From: Bacteroidales bacterium
GTDB lineage: Bacteria; Bacteroidota; Bacteroidia; Bacteroidales; VadinHA17
DNA length: 36,297 nucleotides
NCBI GenBank assembly: GCA_016928075.1
Contig: JAFGLJ010000013.1
Coordinates: 1 to 36,297, forward strand
Direction: 5' to 3'
Part shown: positions 36,238 to 36,297 of the stretch, piece by piece
Layout: each line of letters begins with the position of its first letter
Numbering within the stretch: position 1 is the stretch's first letter
The notes under the pieces: model-generated
Seen by the model: the letters and a program-made list of their open reading frames with translations, nothing else
Told to the model about the DNA's origin: nothing
Database searches by the model: none
Translations under genes and position numbers: made by a program

Positions 36238-36287
36238 GGATTCTTCCTAAATTGGTATTTGCTAATAACCAAAAAAAAGAAGAATCC
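36238..36287 (+). promoter_or_regulatory. Leader inverted repeat ending at the start codon
   Basis: GGATTCTTC (36238-36246) pairs perfectly with GAAGAATCC (36279-36287), whose last base touches the ATG at 36288. If transcribed, the 32-nt-loop hairpin would occupy the ribosome landing area of the edge gene. Confidence 0.45.
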
Positions 36288-36297
36288 ATGAAAAAGA
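36288..36297 (+). CDS. Start of a gene cut by the right edge
   Basis: ATG AAA AAG A is all that remains. Met-Lys-Lys is a common start of exported proteins and of some transposases. The A-rich leader and the inverted repeats before it are the only context. No identity can be given. Confidence 0.4.

Overview
The window looks like a chromosome segment from a Bacteroidota (Bacteroidetes) bacterium, probably of the Bacteroidales/Marinilabiliales type. The evidence is the AT-rich intergenic DNA, -7 boxes of the form TAnnTTTG in front of many genes, starts without Shine-Dalgarno sequences, and family content typical of the phylum: a DUF2723 membrane protein, a YfiR-SpoIIE fusion, LytS/LytTR signalling, an AtpB with a signal peptide, and an epsilon subunit with no C-terminal domain. 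I see no rRNA, tRNA or CRISPR array. Gene identities rest on recognised motifs, not on database searches.

Layout. Positions 1-692 (-) hold the N-terminal part of an M1-type aminopeptidase. It is followed by a repeat-rich spacer and a 546-aa cytoplasmic-looking protein with four ~70-aa repeats and a catalytically degenerate GH16-like domain (975-2615, -). A ~520-bp inverted-repeat unit (2748-3270) carries a broken four-helix-bundle (S23-like) gene and a GC-rich palindrome cluster. Positions 3405-9484 (+) are one TetR-headed operon: regulator, LolA-like periplasmic protein, two FtsX/MacB-type permeases, a LolD/MacB-type ATPase and an outer-membrane barrel. Together these look like a self-contained trans-envelope lipid or lipoprotein transport machine. 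An ICMT-like (possibly lipid A) methyltransferase and YidD follow.

Positions 10598-13537 (-) are a LiaI/LiaF-like membrane sensor pair with a LytS-type kinase and LytTR regulator. The promoter has a candidate LytTR direct repeat. Positions 13723-16403 (+) are the DUF177-rpmF-plsX-fabH ribosome/lipid-synthesis cluster. Positions 16473-25401 (+) run from bactofilin through AtpZ, an AtpI-like protein and atpBEFHAG, then a polyprenyl synthase and atpDC. This is a complete F1Fo ATP synthase set with a terminator-like hairpin after atpE and a prenyl synthase gene inserted before atpD.

The rest is a group II PLP decarboxylase (+), a 961-aa protease/propeller/barrel protein (-), a DUF2723 membrane protein (+), a single-domain response regulator (-), a YfiR-coiled-coil-SpoIIE phosphatase (+) and a tandem pair of small cysteine-rich lipoproteins (-). 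A new gene starts at the right edge behind strong inverted repeats. The least explained items are the TetR/LolA/ABC/barrel operon, the GH16-like repeat protein, the cysteine-rich lipoprotein pair and the inverted-repeat unit.
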